The position numbers and the translations under genes are program-made. Positions 44,801 through 52,847 of a DNA stretch of 64,000 bases are shown one piece after another (the first letter of the stretch is position 1; the number at the start of each line of letters is the position of its first letter). The DNA is taken from NCBI GenBank assembly GCA_963377175.1, contig CAUJNA010000591.1:151001-215000 (forward strand), written 5' to 3'. The notes under the pieces were generated by a model that was given only the letters and a program-made list of their open reading frames with translations, ran no database searches and was not told the DNA's origin. The stretch is from Effrenium voratum. Taxonomy: Eukaryota > Sar > Dinophyceae > Suessiales > Symbiodiniaceae.

Positions 44801-47800
44801 TCCAACCATGGGCCAGTTTGTGAGAGTCACAGTTGACTTGCTTTCGGCACTTTTTGCAGTCCTTGCTGACATCCATCCTTCAATACGGGAGGGGTCCCAC
44901 TGCAAGACGGATGTTGCTTAAACCCTGCCTCCAAGTCATCATTGGAAATTCCAAAGTCAGAAGCCTCAAAGGTGGATAGACACCAGCAAGGTCCACTCAC
45001 AGCCTCTAAGCTTTGGTGGCCGCATTATCAACCCAGCAGGTGAGGCTGATCAACTGGAATGTAAGTTATAGAGCCCACTCATGTTTATATACCTTCTAAG
45101 CAATCTCTTTACATTTGAGCAATCTTGAATTTATATACCTTTATAACCTTCATGTACTTTTAGGCACTCTTGATTCGTAGCACCAGCCACAAATACCTGA
45201 TCGTGATATGCCTCGGTTTCGGTAGCTCGCTACTCGTTTGCGGCTCGTCGATGCGGCGCCATGGGCGGGCGCCCTAGTCCCACCGAACAAACCAGGGCCA
45301 ACATCAGCTTTTGGATCGCCAAGCCTTGAGTTTAGTCCCAAGATGGGGTTAGTTGGGGTTCATCTTCCGTCTGGAGAACTGTTCCATCCAACTGAGGTGG
45401 TTTTTGAACATGGGGGCCCATGTTTGGGGTGAGATTGGAGGGAGGGCCGGGCCAAGCGCCGAGCTTCCCGTTCTTTTTTTGGCGTTGCGGGCCTACGGGC
45501 TGCGGGGGGGTGGGTGGGAGTTGGACCTTGCAAACAACCCTTTTGGGTGTGTCGTTTTGGTGTCCCTTCAAAACAAGAAAAAAAGAGGTGCCAGAAAAAA
45601 AAAACACCCCCAAGTGACCTTACCAATCCAAGCCACTGGGAGAAGTGAGTCGAGGTGTTGTCAACGAGTCATGCCTTTTTCGGGCCATGAGGGGAGGCTT
45701 GGGGCTTGCGGTGCACCGAAAAAGCCCTCAAAAGAAGAAAGGACACCAAGTTAGGACTGCAGGCGAATGTTGCATATCAAGCTACTATAGTGCCGGTGTT
45801 CGCAATCCTCCCCACTGCAGCATTCGTGCTCGCGATGACGCGAGGGTTCCGCGCCGGGTTTGAGCCGTTTCCAGCGCTGTTCTGATATTGCAACTTTTAC
45901 CTCAGGTCTGTCTTACATCCCCTCGAGATTACTCTCCTACAAACCAAAACTTGGAACCAGTCCCGCAAAGAGATTTCTCCAAAAATAGTGTTTTGTCGCG
46001 GTTCTATGTAAATCTACAAGGCTACTTGTTGCGCGATTTGGGATCTTCGTCAGAGGGCGCAGAGGAAGAAGCGGCGGAGCGGGTGGGAAAGTTGGAGCAA
46101 ATGACTTGGACCAGATGGAGATGAAGCCTTGGCCTTCACGCGTTACCGGCTTTTGCTCAACGAATTGCCATTCCGGCAATGTTTGGATACTGTAGCCTCC
46201 AATCCACCAAAATTGAGCCTGAGCTGAAGGGGGTTTCTGGTTTAGAGCATTTGCCTCAAGGGGCAGTTTGGGTGGGTTGCATGTTAGTGTAGTTGGTCGG
46301 AAAGTATGGGATTGTCTCAGAATTGGATTTGGAACCCCAAGCCGACTTCCTCTTGATTCTTGCTTCCAGCACCTCAACAACGGAGTTGGTTCTCAGAAGC
46401 ATGGGGGAGATGGACCCAGTTGAGTGGGTGGTCAACTCATGTGGAGAATCAACGGGTGCGAAACCCTTCGGTTGATTGCCTGTGAGTGTCCCATGGCTGA
46501 ATGCTACGGACCCCTCTTCGATGTGTTCAAACCCAGACCCCTTTTTGACACGCACGGCTGGGAGGCTTAAGGAGACTCTCACGCCGATTTTTTGTGTTTT
46601 TTTCTTCACGAGGTCAAAGCGCCCAGAAGGTCCCAGCCAGGCGGGGACGCAGCTCCAAAAAAAAGCCACGGGACGAAGAGCAACTCGGTTTCCGAAGACT
46701 CCAGATCATGAACATAATGACATAGGTGTCCTTTTTGGTTGAGTTGCTTGAAAAATAGATGGGTTTCGATTCCTGGTTTACCTGGTGGTTGAGTTTCATC
46801 TACCAGGGATATCCCTCTAGTTCCAACCTAAAAGGACACCTGTGATGAAGTATCACCAGCATCCGAAGCCAAGGGCCCCGATTGAAGCGTCAGACTTGCT
46901 GGCTGAAGGCGTCGCCCGTACCATTGGAATTCACACCGCGCGACTTAGGAGCCTATCCACCCACCAAGCAGTGGCTCGGGCTGAATGTGGCTGTGGCTCA
47001 AATAGATGTACCAAAATGGCCCCCTTGGTACACGGAGCCAAAGACTAAAACCTGCGTAACCCTAGCTCTTGAATTTTGAGCCACACCCATGTGCTCCTAT
47101 TGACTCTTGAACTTTAGGCGACAGGACGTGGACTCGCCCCGGCTTCCGTTTAGTGTTCCCCATCCAGTCGAGACAAGTTGACTGCCCAGCCCATGACAGG
47201 GTTGAATGAGTTCCCCTGTGAGGGTTTTTGGTTAAGAATAATTGTTATTTTCCCCTGTTGGGTTTAAAGGGAATCTATCACTAGTGGAAATACTTTTTCT
47301 AGGGGAGTTAAGCAAATGGAGGAAACCCTTCCAACCGCTTGGGGAATCTCCTTCTCGTTGCCCCGGCCCATTTTGGGGGTTCCATGCGTGGATTTGCGGG
47401 CGATTTTTCTGTTTTAGTGGTGTGGCGACCCCTACCCCAGTTGCCCAGTGGATTCCGCCCTTTTTTTTACCTTTTTTTGGGGCAGGCTTCCTTCCCATTC
47501 CTTTAACGTCCGCCAACCCCCCCCAAAAAAAAACTGGTGCCCCTTTTTCCCCTGGAAATCCACTGAACCTCCGAGCTCCGGGAGTCCGTAACTCCCCCAG
47601 CTCCACGAAAAACTGCGCCGAGTCCAGGCAGATGTGGCAGAAGTTCGATAAGGACAAGAGCGGCGTCATGGACCGCAAGGAAGTGGAGCTGCTCCTGCCC
47701 GAGACCCCAAGCGAGTCTTCATCGAAGGGAGGAGGTGAGTGACGTGTGGTCAACAGGTGTTTGGCGGCTCCCAGCCATCCGGTGTCCTTTTGTAGCTTTT

Positions 47801-49840
47801 GAGTGTTTAGTGGTTGGGTTTCCATGGATTTCCAATTTGACCCACTAAAAGTTTAACTTTTAGCGAGGGATCTGAGGGCAGCCCAGTGTTGGTTTTGTTT
47901 GTGGACAAGCCTAAACTGGGATTGTGTGTGTGTGACAGTGTGTGTGTGTGTCTCCTGGCGATTTCCCTATAAAACCGTGAATGTGTCTCGATTGTATATA
48001 AGGGCCTGGATAATTAGAGTGGGGTTCTAGGGTACTTCAAAGTCAACTGAAGTTATTGTCGAAGGGGTGAACGCCCCTCAGATGAAATGGGAAGCCGCAA
48101 ACTGGTAGTTTGCCTTTGGCTCCCTTTAAAGCTATTCAAAAAAACACCGCGGATGTGTTGAGCACCGAGGGAAATATCTTGACACACCCAAGAGGAGTGG
48201 TCCAAAAGCATTTCCCGCTGTGAAACAGCAAAGCCTGCCCCTTGTTTTGGACCCGCGGTGGCCAGTGGGGACCAAAAGAGGTCCCAAAGGTGTCCGCTTG
48301 GTCAAGTCTGAACCACCCCTTGCGCAGCAGCCAACGAGAACACGCAAGACCTCCTTGTCTCTTCAAATCGGGGATTGGATGTTCTCCCTGTACACCCACA
48401 ATTCGAGTGCTTGACCTAAACAAGCCCGAAAGTGGCAATCACCTATGTACAAACCTTGAAGGCATCCCCCCCAGAAAGAGCGGTCTCCCTGTACAAATCA
48501 CCACACAAACAGGGCACCGAGTCCAAACAAAGGCCCAAATCCACATCTATGCTCGCTCGCCCGAGGAAGGACATTTGGAAGACCTACAAGGCCGGACGGG
48601 TGAGGCGGGTGTATAAATGGGAAGCTCCCGTCCTTTTTACTCCGGGGCTCCTACACGAGCCACAATCAAAACCCGGGTAGATGAAGGTTAGTAAGGGGCA
48701 TAGCTGCGGAATTCCGCCTTTCCAATTCTTTACATGGTTCTGGGTTCACCATGTTTGTACCAGGTGTTGATTGTGACTCACATGGAAACCACCCTTGAAG
48801 AAGGGGTTGAAACGGATGTCATTTAAGCCTGAGACAAATTCGCATGGTGCTGTTCACCGAGGGTTTTGTCGCATGGCATGATTTTCAGCAGGATGCTGTT
48901 TGGTGCCCCCAGGCCTTCATTTCACTGCAGGCTATGTTCCTTAACAAACCAGCCTGACTGATAGAGGGTCCATCCCTTCGCCCTTTGCAGCCTCACTTGA
49001 ATTCAAGGTTGCTTACGAGAAAGGCAGGGCATTTGGGGGGGACATTGGGAAATTCTAAGCTTTCCAACATCCAGGGAGCTCTCGCATGTCCAATAACACA
49101 TTCTCGCTGGTGCTCAGTAGGGAATGACCCAGGGTGTTGGGAATGAATTCCCTCAATGGAAACCACTGAGGGATGGTTCAAAGGGGTCATTCCCTTAGTC
49201 CCTGCTGAGAACCAGCAATTGACATGAAACATTGTCAATGGCTCAACCAGGTGCGGCGTGCAACCCGGACTTGCGACACCGCGACTTTGGGCTCCAGCTA
49301 GTTGCTCCACCTGGCGAGCCGTGGGAACGCCACAAAGCGCGCCCATGCACCGGAAAACGGATGCCCCCGAAATTTCGATACCTTCACAGAACAGCGGGAC
49401 CCAGGAAAATACCGAGCCTCACAAATCGATCGAACCCATTTTCCGGTGAGTGCGTCGAAACCCGGAGTTGCCGCGACCCCCTTTGCGGTTGCCGCGACAA
49501 CCTTTGGAGGTTTCCACGCTCTTGGGGCCTTGGTTTTTGCGGGCGAAAAGGAAGCGGAGGAGAAGGCTTGGGGCAAAATCCTTATAGTCCCCTAAACGAA
49601 CCAACCTTGTGTTGTTCAAACAGTTTGCTGGCTTAACCCCATAGTTTCAAATGGTTGTTCATCGCCCAACCCAGAGGACTGTTGGTTTAAACCATGGTTC
49701 AATTGTTTGTTCCTCGCCCAAATCGCCGAAATCGGCCATCAAGGAGGATGCTCGGGACTCTGACAGCGATGACCCATCCGGCGCTGGTCCTTGTGCTGGG
49801 GCTGATGATGGTGCGCTTGGCGCGGAAGCCGGCCGTTCAG
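35844..49840 (+). CDS. Gene 2: unrecognised EF-hand protein with hydrophobic segments (18 candidate exons, incomplete)
   Basis: A chain of short plus-strand exons with G/C-rich third positions and compatible phases, with a gap between 42694 and 45791 where at least one exon is missing. Visible parts: an alanine/proline-rich segment (ALALPIALAKITP), a charged middle (NELQDQRDSLFQNAK), a short hydrophobic stretch (VGFLGVFGAFMDF), a likely membrane helix (FAILPTAAFVLAM), an acidic helix (EGAEEEAAERVGKL), an EF-hand loop DKDKSGVMDRKE, and another likely membrane helix (ALVLVLGLMMV). No family was recognised. A calcium-responsive membrane protein is a guess. Neither start nor stop was identified. 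The chain could represent more than one gene. Confidence 0.5.
36528..36652 (+). repeat. Repeat family 6
   Basis: Same as 4112-4240 with few changes; starts GGGCTCCTTAAAAGATACAT. Confidence 0.92.
36717..36788 (+). CDS. Gene 2 candidate exon b
   Basis: DRSCRLAMPDPALALPIA then LAKITP; acceptor AACGCAG, GC donor (GCGCGG), phase 0 to 0. Two other plus frames are open but with poorer third positions. Confidence 0.5.
36831..36907 (+). repeat. Repeat family 5
   Basis: TTAGGGCTTTAACTTTTGGC...AAAGTTAAACTTTTACCAGG. Lies 43 bases after the donor of gene 2 exon b. Confidence 0.88.
37557..37646 (+). CDS. Gene 2 candidate exon c
   Basis: PAENSLRALRSTGQMAP then LAADALHQAIAMP; acceptor GGGCCAG after a C-rich tract, GC donor (GCACGC), phase 0 to 0. 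Confidence 0.5.
38064..38170. repeat. Short tandem repeat, CCCCAAAGC-GCAATCCGAGCAAACC unit
   Basis: Unit recurs at about 38079 and 38126 with a shortened AATCCGAGCAAACC at 38141 and 38154. Confidence 0.8.
38535..38563 (+). CDS. Gene 2 candidate micro-exon d
   Basis: 29 bases, DEQFNIYSD plus a split R. Acceptor CTGCCAG, GT donor (GTGAAG). The frame upstream is also open (RVRLSKRICQ), so the exon may start at 38503. Confidence 0.5.
39028..39095 (+). CDS. Gene 2 candidate exon e
   Basis: ETKDVTNFCRDQFVFET then RFVPW; acceptor TTTGGAG, GT donor (GTGAGA). Phases match exons d and f. Confidence 0.55.
39401..39438 (+). CDS. Gene 2 candidate exon f
   Basis: 38 bases, RDTLKELLRPRN after a split G; acceptor TTTGGAG, GT donor (GTTAGT). 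Same AG context as exon e. Confidence 0.5.
39729..39800 (+). CDS. Gene 2 candidate exon g
   Basis: PRKTARLSSNELQDQRDS then LFQNAK; strong acceptor TTATTCTAG, GC donor (GCGGGG), phase 0 to 0. Confidence 0.6.
40066..40101 (+). CDS. Gene 2 candidate exon h
   Basis: 36 bases, DTIIAARSALAQ; acceptor CGTTAG, GC donor (GCGGGG), phase 0 to 0. Both this and exon g end at the same donor hexamer. Confidence 0.55.
40738..40797 (+). CDS. Gene 2 candidate exon i
   Basis: AEPEVTEQGVGELSNSSGAR, acceptor CTGTCAG, GT donor (GTCGAC). If unspliced the frame stops at 40840-40842, so a terminal exon is possible. Confidence 0.5.
40963..41004 (+). CDS. Gene 2 candidate exon j
   Basis: EAVVTLADSQGSLR, strong acceptor CTTACCTTTCAG, GT donor (GTTTAC), phase 0 to 0. 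Confidence 0.55.
41116..41231 (+). mobile_element. Introner-like family 1, full length
   Basis: CTAGGTCCCCCAGTAGTG to CTACTGGAGGACCTAG, 116 bp, with AG|GTCC at the left and CCTAG| at the right end. Confidence 0.95.
41283..41348 (+). CDS. Gene 2 candidate exon k
   Basis: VGFLGVFGAFMDFTN then QRLRSQG; acceptor TTTCTCAG, GC donor (GCTGGG). A family-1 element ends 51 bases upstream and a family-4 copy starts 35 bases downstream. Confidence 0.6.
41383..41497 (+). repeat. Repeat family 4
   Basis: TTGCCCAGTGGATTCCGCC...CCATTGGCACTGGGCATCTG; inverted ends TGCCCAGTG/CACTGGGCA. Confidence 0.93.
41534..41578 (+). CDS. Gene 2 candidate exon l
   Basis: RFVGTAFLKTRGITE, acceptor TAAGAG, GT donor (GTGAGA), phase 0 to 0. 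Confidence 0.55.
41650..41735 (+). repeat. Repeat family 4, partial
   Basis: GATTGCCCAGTGGTATTCCG start with a decayed right half. Confidence 0.6.
42569..42694 (+). CDS. Gene 2 candidate exon m
   Basis: VFQLLQGQEAAETRVEAL, then AESDGSFKQMSRSLNFG and LGEMNLL; GT donor (GTAAAC). An alternative plus frame (RYFNCFKDKKLQRQE, then stop) competes at the 5' end. Confidence 0.4.
42695..45790. other. Region of gene 2 without assigned exons
   Basis: A 252-aa open frame runs 42563-43321 but its second half has poor third-position bias. Other open frames: 43352-43480 (NAAAVRLTRAETPRP) and 44467-44523 (ARRRKQKLMPAVALFAPL, stop). A repeat block at 42907-43007 duplicates GGCTTTTGG-GTTTCACTT. A TG run lies at 43218-43238. 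At least one exon of gene 2 should be here. Confidence 0.5.
45791..45850 (+). CDS. Gene 2 candidate exon n (membrane helix)
   Basis: PVFAILPTAAFVLAMTRGF, acceptor CTATAG, GC donor (GCGCCG). Hydrophobic span of about 15 residues ending in basic residues. Reading on gives a stop at 45883-45885. Confidence 0.55.
46021..46096 (+). CDS. Gene 2 candidate exon o (acidic helix)
   Basis: YLLRDLGSSSEGAEEEAA then ERVGKL; acceptor CTACAAG, GC donor (GCAAAT). If unspliced the frame stops at 46122-46124. Confidence 0.55.
46719..46845 (+). repeat. Repeat family 8
   Basis: ATAGGTGTCCTTTTTGG...GTTTACCTGGTGG...CATCTACCAGG...AAAAGGACACCTGTG. Terminal inverted repeat AGGTGTCCTTTT/AAAAGGACACCT. Confidence 0.93.
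46983..47093 (+). repeat. Repeat family 3
   Basis: AATGTGGCTGTGGCTCAAAT...AGCCAAAGACTAAAACCTGC...TTTTGAGCCACACCCATGTG. Confidence 0.9.
47438..47578 (+). repeat. Repeat family 4, long variant
   Basis: TTGCCCAGTGGATTCCGCCC...CCTTTAACGTCCGCCAACC...GAAATCCACTGAACCTCCGAG. Right terminus decayed. Ends 22 bases before the EF-hand exon of gene 2. Confidence 0.82.
47601..47734 (+). CDS. Gene 2 candidate exon p: EF-hand
   Basis: Acceptor CCCCCAG, STKNCAESRQMWQKF, then the loop DKDKSGVMDRKE and VELLLPETPSESSSKGG, GT donor (GTGAGT). All calcium-ligand positions (D, D, S, E) are present; M occupies the usual I/L/V position 8. The exon may start at 47627 instead. Confidence 0.8.
47796..47888 (+). repeat. 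Repeat family 5
   Basis: Right half CACTAAAAGTTTAACTTTTA GCGAGGGATCTGAG, shared with 50461. Confidence 0.8.
48668..48750 (+). repeat. Repeat family 7, internal deletion
   Basis: CAAAACCCGGGTAGATGAAG...TAGCTGCGGAATTCCGCC...TCTTTACATGGTTCTG. Confidence 0.88.
49105..49210 (+). repeat. Repeat family 10
   Basis: CTCAGTAGGGAATGACCCAG, GTGTTGGGAATGAATTCC, GAGGGATGGTTCAAAG, ATTCCCTTAGTCCCTGCTGAG. Imperfect inverted ends; relative at 52160. Confidence 0.8.
49251..49296 (+). CDS. Gene 2 candidate exon q
   Basis: AACNPDLRHRDFGL; acceptor AACCAG, GC donor (GCTAGT). Phases fit exons p and r. Confidence 0.5.
49744..49840 (+). CDS. Gene 2 candidate exon r (membrane helix)
   Basis: RMLGTLTAMTHPALV, then LVLGLMMVRLARKPAVQ; acceptor ATCAAG, GC donor (GCGAAG). 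Very high G/C at third positions. Confidence 0.6.
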
Positions 49841-49930
49841 GCGAAGCTCTGGCTGCAGCCTGATCCTGTCACAGCGGCCTGGCCTTGGGATGGGCGAAAC
49901 GAGCGAAAGCCGTGTGGGTCCATTGCTTGG

Positions 49931-50031
49931 CTAGCGCCCTTTTACCCGTTTTTTGGGGGAGGGTTCCCCTACTCAAGTAGACTACAGAAAAAAGGGTACC
50001 CTTGTTCTAACCTCTCTACTGGAGGACCTAG
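49931..50031 (+). mobile_element. Introner-like family 1, left end shortened
   Basis: CTAGCGCCCTTTTACCC to CTACTGGAGGACCTAG; lacks the GTCCCCCAGTAG part of the left terminus. Confidence 0.92.
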
Positions 50032-50460
50032 TTGGGGCCTAAACCCTAAATCATGTTTCGCGTTACGGGACTAGTGTGAATATGCAGTGTGGGTGCGAAT
50101 GCAGGTGCTCAATTTTTGGAAACACCCAAATTTGAGAAAGTCGCAGAGAAGTGCGGAAGCGGTCAGGCGTGTTCCCAAGTTAGAATGGGTTCAACGCCAT
50201 TGTATTGCTGCAACATTCTGCTGCAAAGGGTCCTGAATTCAGCAGTGCTGAAGCTCTGGCCGGGTTGTGTGCGTGTGTGTGCGGTTGGATGCTCGGTCTT
50301 TGGAGCGATGTGGGTAGTTGGGAAGCTGGGTTGAAGTTAGGTTAGGGCTGACGGCGCCGCATCCGATCTTATGTTTCTATTTCAAAGAAGACTGGAGACA
50401 TGTCCCATAAGAATGGGGCGAAGCAATGACACAATACATGGCGGTTCCTAGTTGTGCCCT

Positions 50461-50542
50461 TAAACTTTTAGACCTTTAGGATTGGGGTGTCCATTCAACC
50501 CACCAAAAGTTAAAAACTAGCAGGGGATCTGAGCACAGCCCG
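50461..50542 (+). repeat. Repeat family 5
   Basis: AAACTTTTAGACCTTTAGG...CACCAAAAGTTAAAAACTAG...GGGATCTGAGCACAGCCC. Confidence 0.8.
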
Positions 50543-51174
50543 GAGTATCCACTCCATGGGTTGTTTCCTCCCCATTTCGAGCTCTTGGGCGGCGAAGCGC
50601 TGCGAAGTGGACGGGCAAGTGTCCGGCGGGTTTCTGCTCGGAGTCCCTAGAAGCCTCCTTTCTTCAGGGGGTTATGAAGAAAAAAGGAAACGGCATCAAT
50701 GGGATGGTTGATCGTTCTTGTGTCCTTTGAAGTGCTTTTGCCCTTGCCGAGCGCATCCGATGGTGAGTTGTTGCCTTCTCAAAGATTAAGTTTTCAAAGA
50801 AGGCAACTTGAGGGTCTCTTGACGCTTAGGTTGCAGTGCTCGCGCAGTCATTCTTCTACCTGCCCTACACCGCGACTTGACTGGAGCTGTGGCGGGCTAC
50901 CAGACCCTGGTCCCTTGAAAGGAAGGGAACCGGTTGGAGCAAAATTCGACCGGGGGCTGCGATTCCCCTAGTGGAATCATAGCAGTGCCTTGATACCTGC
51001 GTCTCTCTCCCTTGGGAACATGAGGCTTCCTCTCTTGGAATTTCCAACCTGATGCTTTTGCTTGGGTCTCCTCCAAACATATACGATATTTTGGGTGGAC
51101 TAAACATGAAACGTAATCTGAGAGTATGACTTTCTGAGTACCCCAGACGTGGGCCAAGCTTCTCGCCTGGCCCA

Positions 51175-51256
51175 ATGGCCCTTCAGTCCGGAGTCGCTGA
51201 ATTATGGGAGGCGCTCATGAATCAGGGCTGTGCGTGCGAGTCAGCACGTTCAAAGG
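51175..51256 (+). CDS. Candidate first exon (possibly gene 3)
   Basis: ATG followed by MALQSGVAELWEALMNQG and CACESARSK, ending at a GT donor (GTGAGT), phase 1. Third positions only moderately biased. A linking exon to gene 3 exon 1 was not found. Confidence 0.35.
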
Positions 51257-52159
51257 GTGAGTGGAAAGCTTTCTGCGCCTGTGGATGTTTTGTGAGTGTT
51301 GGGTAGTGTACGCGGCTGAACAATAGCCAAGAGGTGACTCCTATGACGGTGACGAAGTTTGGTTTCAAAGTAGCCCACCATGATTGCTACCTGTTTCCAA
51401 AGCCCACAAAGTAGCCCACTTGCCACCAAGTTTAGTTTCAAAGTTGTTGCAAAGTTTCCATTGTAACTAATTGTTTGGGCCACCTATAGCTGGCTCCTTT
51501 GGTGGGTGGTGGGCTGGATCCGCATTGGGAGTGCGCCTGTCAGGAAATGAAGATGGAACAGGATCGCCCCAGCCTTTCTTTGGGCGACCCCCTTTGGGTT
51601 TTTTGAAGGGCCAAGAGGAAACCATTCCCATCTTGGGTTTGGTTCCTGCAGGGAGCAACAGTTCAGCCTTGTGCGTACAACTGGCTTCGTGGAATAATCC
51701 TGACTAGTGGCACCCTGCCTTGTGGCCAGCGCGAGTGGCTTCCTCAGATTGACTTCGGCATGCGCCTCTGCAGCAAACACCCTTCCCGGAGCTGTTCAGA
51801 CTCTATATTTGATGCATACCTCTACATATCTTAAACATACAACTCATAGCTAAATCATAGTAAACCCATTCTTTCAAGCATGATGTCGAGTTCATAGGGC
51901 AGAGAAGCCATCTACAAAATTCCAGCCGGGTTGATTCGTTCCAACGGAGCGGGCTCAGAGCGTGGAGGTTGGGGGAGCCGCATGGTCACAAACTCTACTT
52001 GAGAGGCGGTCAGTCGAAATCTCGCGAATGATTGGGTGGGTCCCAGAGGGCATGGAATTGTGGAGCCAAACAAAAATGCGAAAAAAGCTGCTAGGGCAAA
52101 AGCACATACCCCCGCCCGGCGCGAATTTGCAAATATGGGGCACTTTTTTGGGTTTGCCC

Positions 52160-52275
52160 GTAGGGAATCACCAAGGGTGTTGGGAATGAGTCCTTGGCTT
52201 TGAATCCCCCAAAATGAACCCGCAAGGGATGGTTCAGTCCGCAGTCATTCCAACTCATTCCGCACTGAGTAAAAT
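52160..52275 (+). repeat. Repeat family 10
   Basis: GGGAATCACCAAGGGTGTTG, GGAATGAGTCCTTGGC, AAGGGATGGTTCAGTC, CATTCCGCACTGAG. Confidence 0.8.
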
Positions 52276-52536
52276 GGTATGGAGCAAGAGACAAGGCGGA
52301 TTTCTTTTGCAAGTTCAGGCCATACATACACGCTCCCCAATTCGCTTCCTCTGGCCACGAGAAGGGCCTAATCCCCTTTTGATTCCCTAAAGAACCAGCC
52401 AGAAAATCCCCCACAAAAAACTGCTTTCAGCTACCCTTGCGGGTATGTCTCCCGCTCCCCTCCCCCTCCAAAGAAACAAAACAAACACAGTAGCACATGC
52501 GCCACACACACACACAGACAAACAAAGGAAACACAA

Positions 52537-52650
52537 ATGGCTGTGGGTCAAAACCAATGGTACCATTTTGGGGTAGGTGCACACTTTAGTCTATAATCCG
52601 TGGGGATTGAGCTCTGGGGGGTAACATTTGGCTTTTGACCCATGGCCAAA
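52537..52650 (+). repeat. Repeat family 2, subtype b
   Basis: ATGGCTGTGGGTCAAAACCA...GGCTTTTGACCCATGGCCA; ends 65 bases before gene 3 exon 1. Confidence 0.93.
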
Positions 52651-52714
52651 TTTGCCAAAGTGGGCGGATTTTTCGGAGGAGAATTTCGGGGACCGTCCCC
52701 GGCCATGTTCCGAG

Positions 52715-52847
52715 GCCATGGCGCCCATCGTGCCGCTGCTGTGCCGGCGCTTCGAGCTCTCCGTGGAGCTCTGGGGCGCGGTCTGCGCCGCCGAGGGCGT
52801 GGCCAAGATCTTCTGCGCCGTGCCGGTGGCTGGGCTGCTGCGCCTGG
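52715..52847 (+). CDS. MFS exon 1: TM1-TM2
   Basis: Acceptor TTCCGAG, AMAPIVPLLCRRFEL, SVELWGAVCAAEGVAK, IFCAVPVAGLLRL. Almost every third base is G or C. GC donor (GCCCGG) gives phase 1 and fits exon 2, but GC sites a few bases upstream are also possible. Confidence 0.85.

Larger units (their letters stand above)
47735..49250. other. Intron of gene 2
   Basis: Contains copies of families 5 (47796), 7 (48668) and 10 (49105) and a TG run (47930-47952). Overlapping open frames at 48242-48680 have no splice support. Confidence 0.55.
49841..52714. other. Interval between gene 2 exon r and gene 3 exon 1
   Basis: Repeat copies of families 1 (49931), 5 (50461), 10 (52160) and 2 (52537). Candidate exons at 50702-50761 (MGWLIVLVSFEVLLPLPS) and 51175-51256. 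A possible small exon at 50848 (SFFYLPYTA). Otherwise no gene seen. Confidence 0.55.

Noticed and set aside
49232..49636. 134-codon frame as a separate gene
   Set aside because: Only 49251-49296 carries exon-like bias and fits gene 2; the remainder overlaps other open frames.
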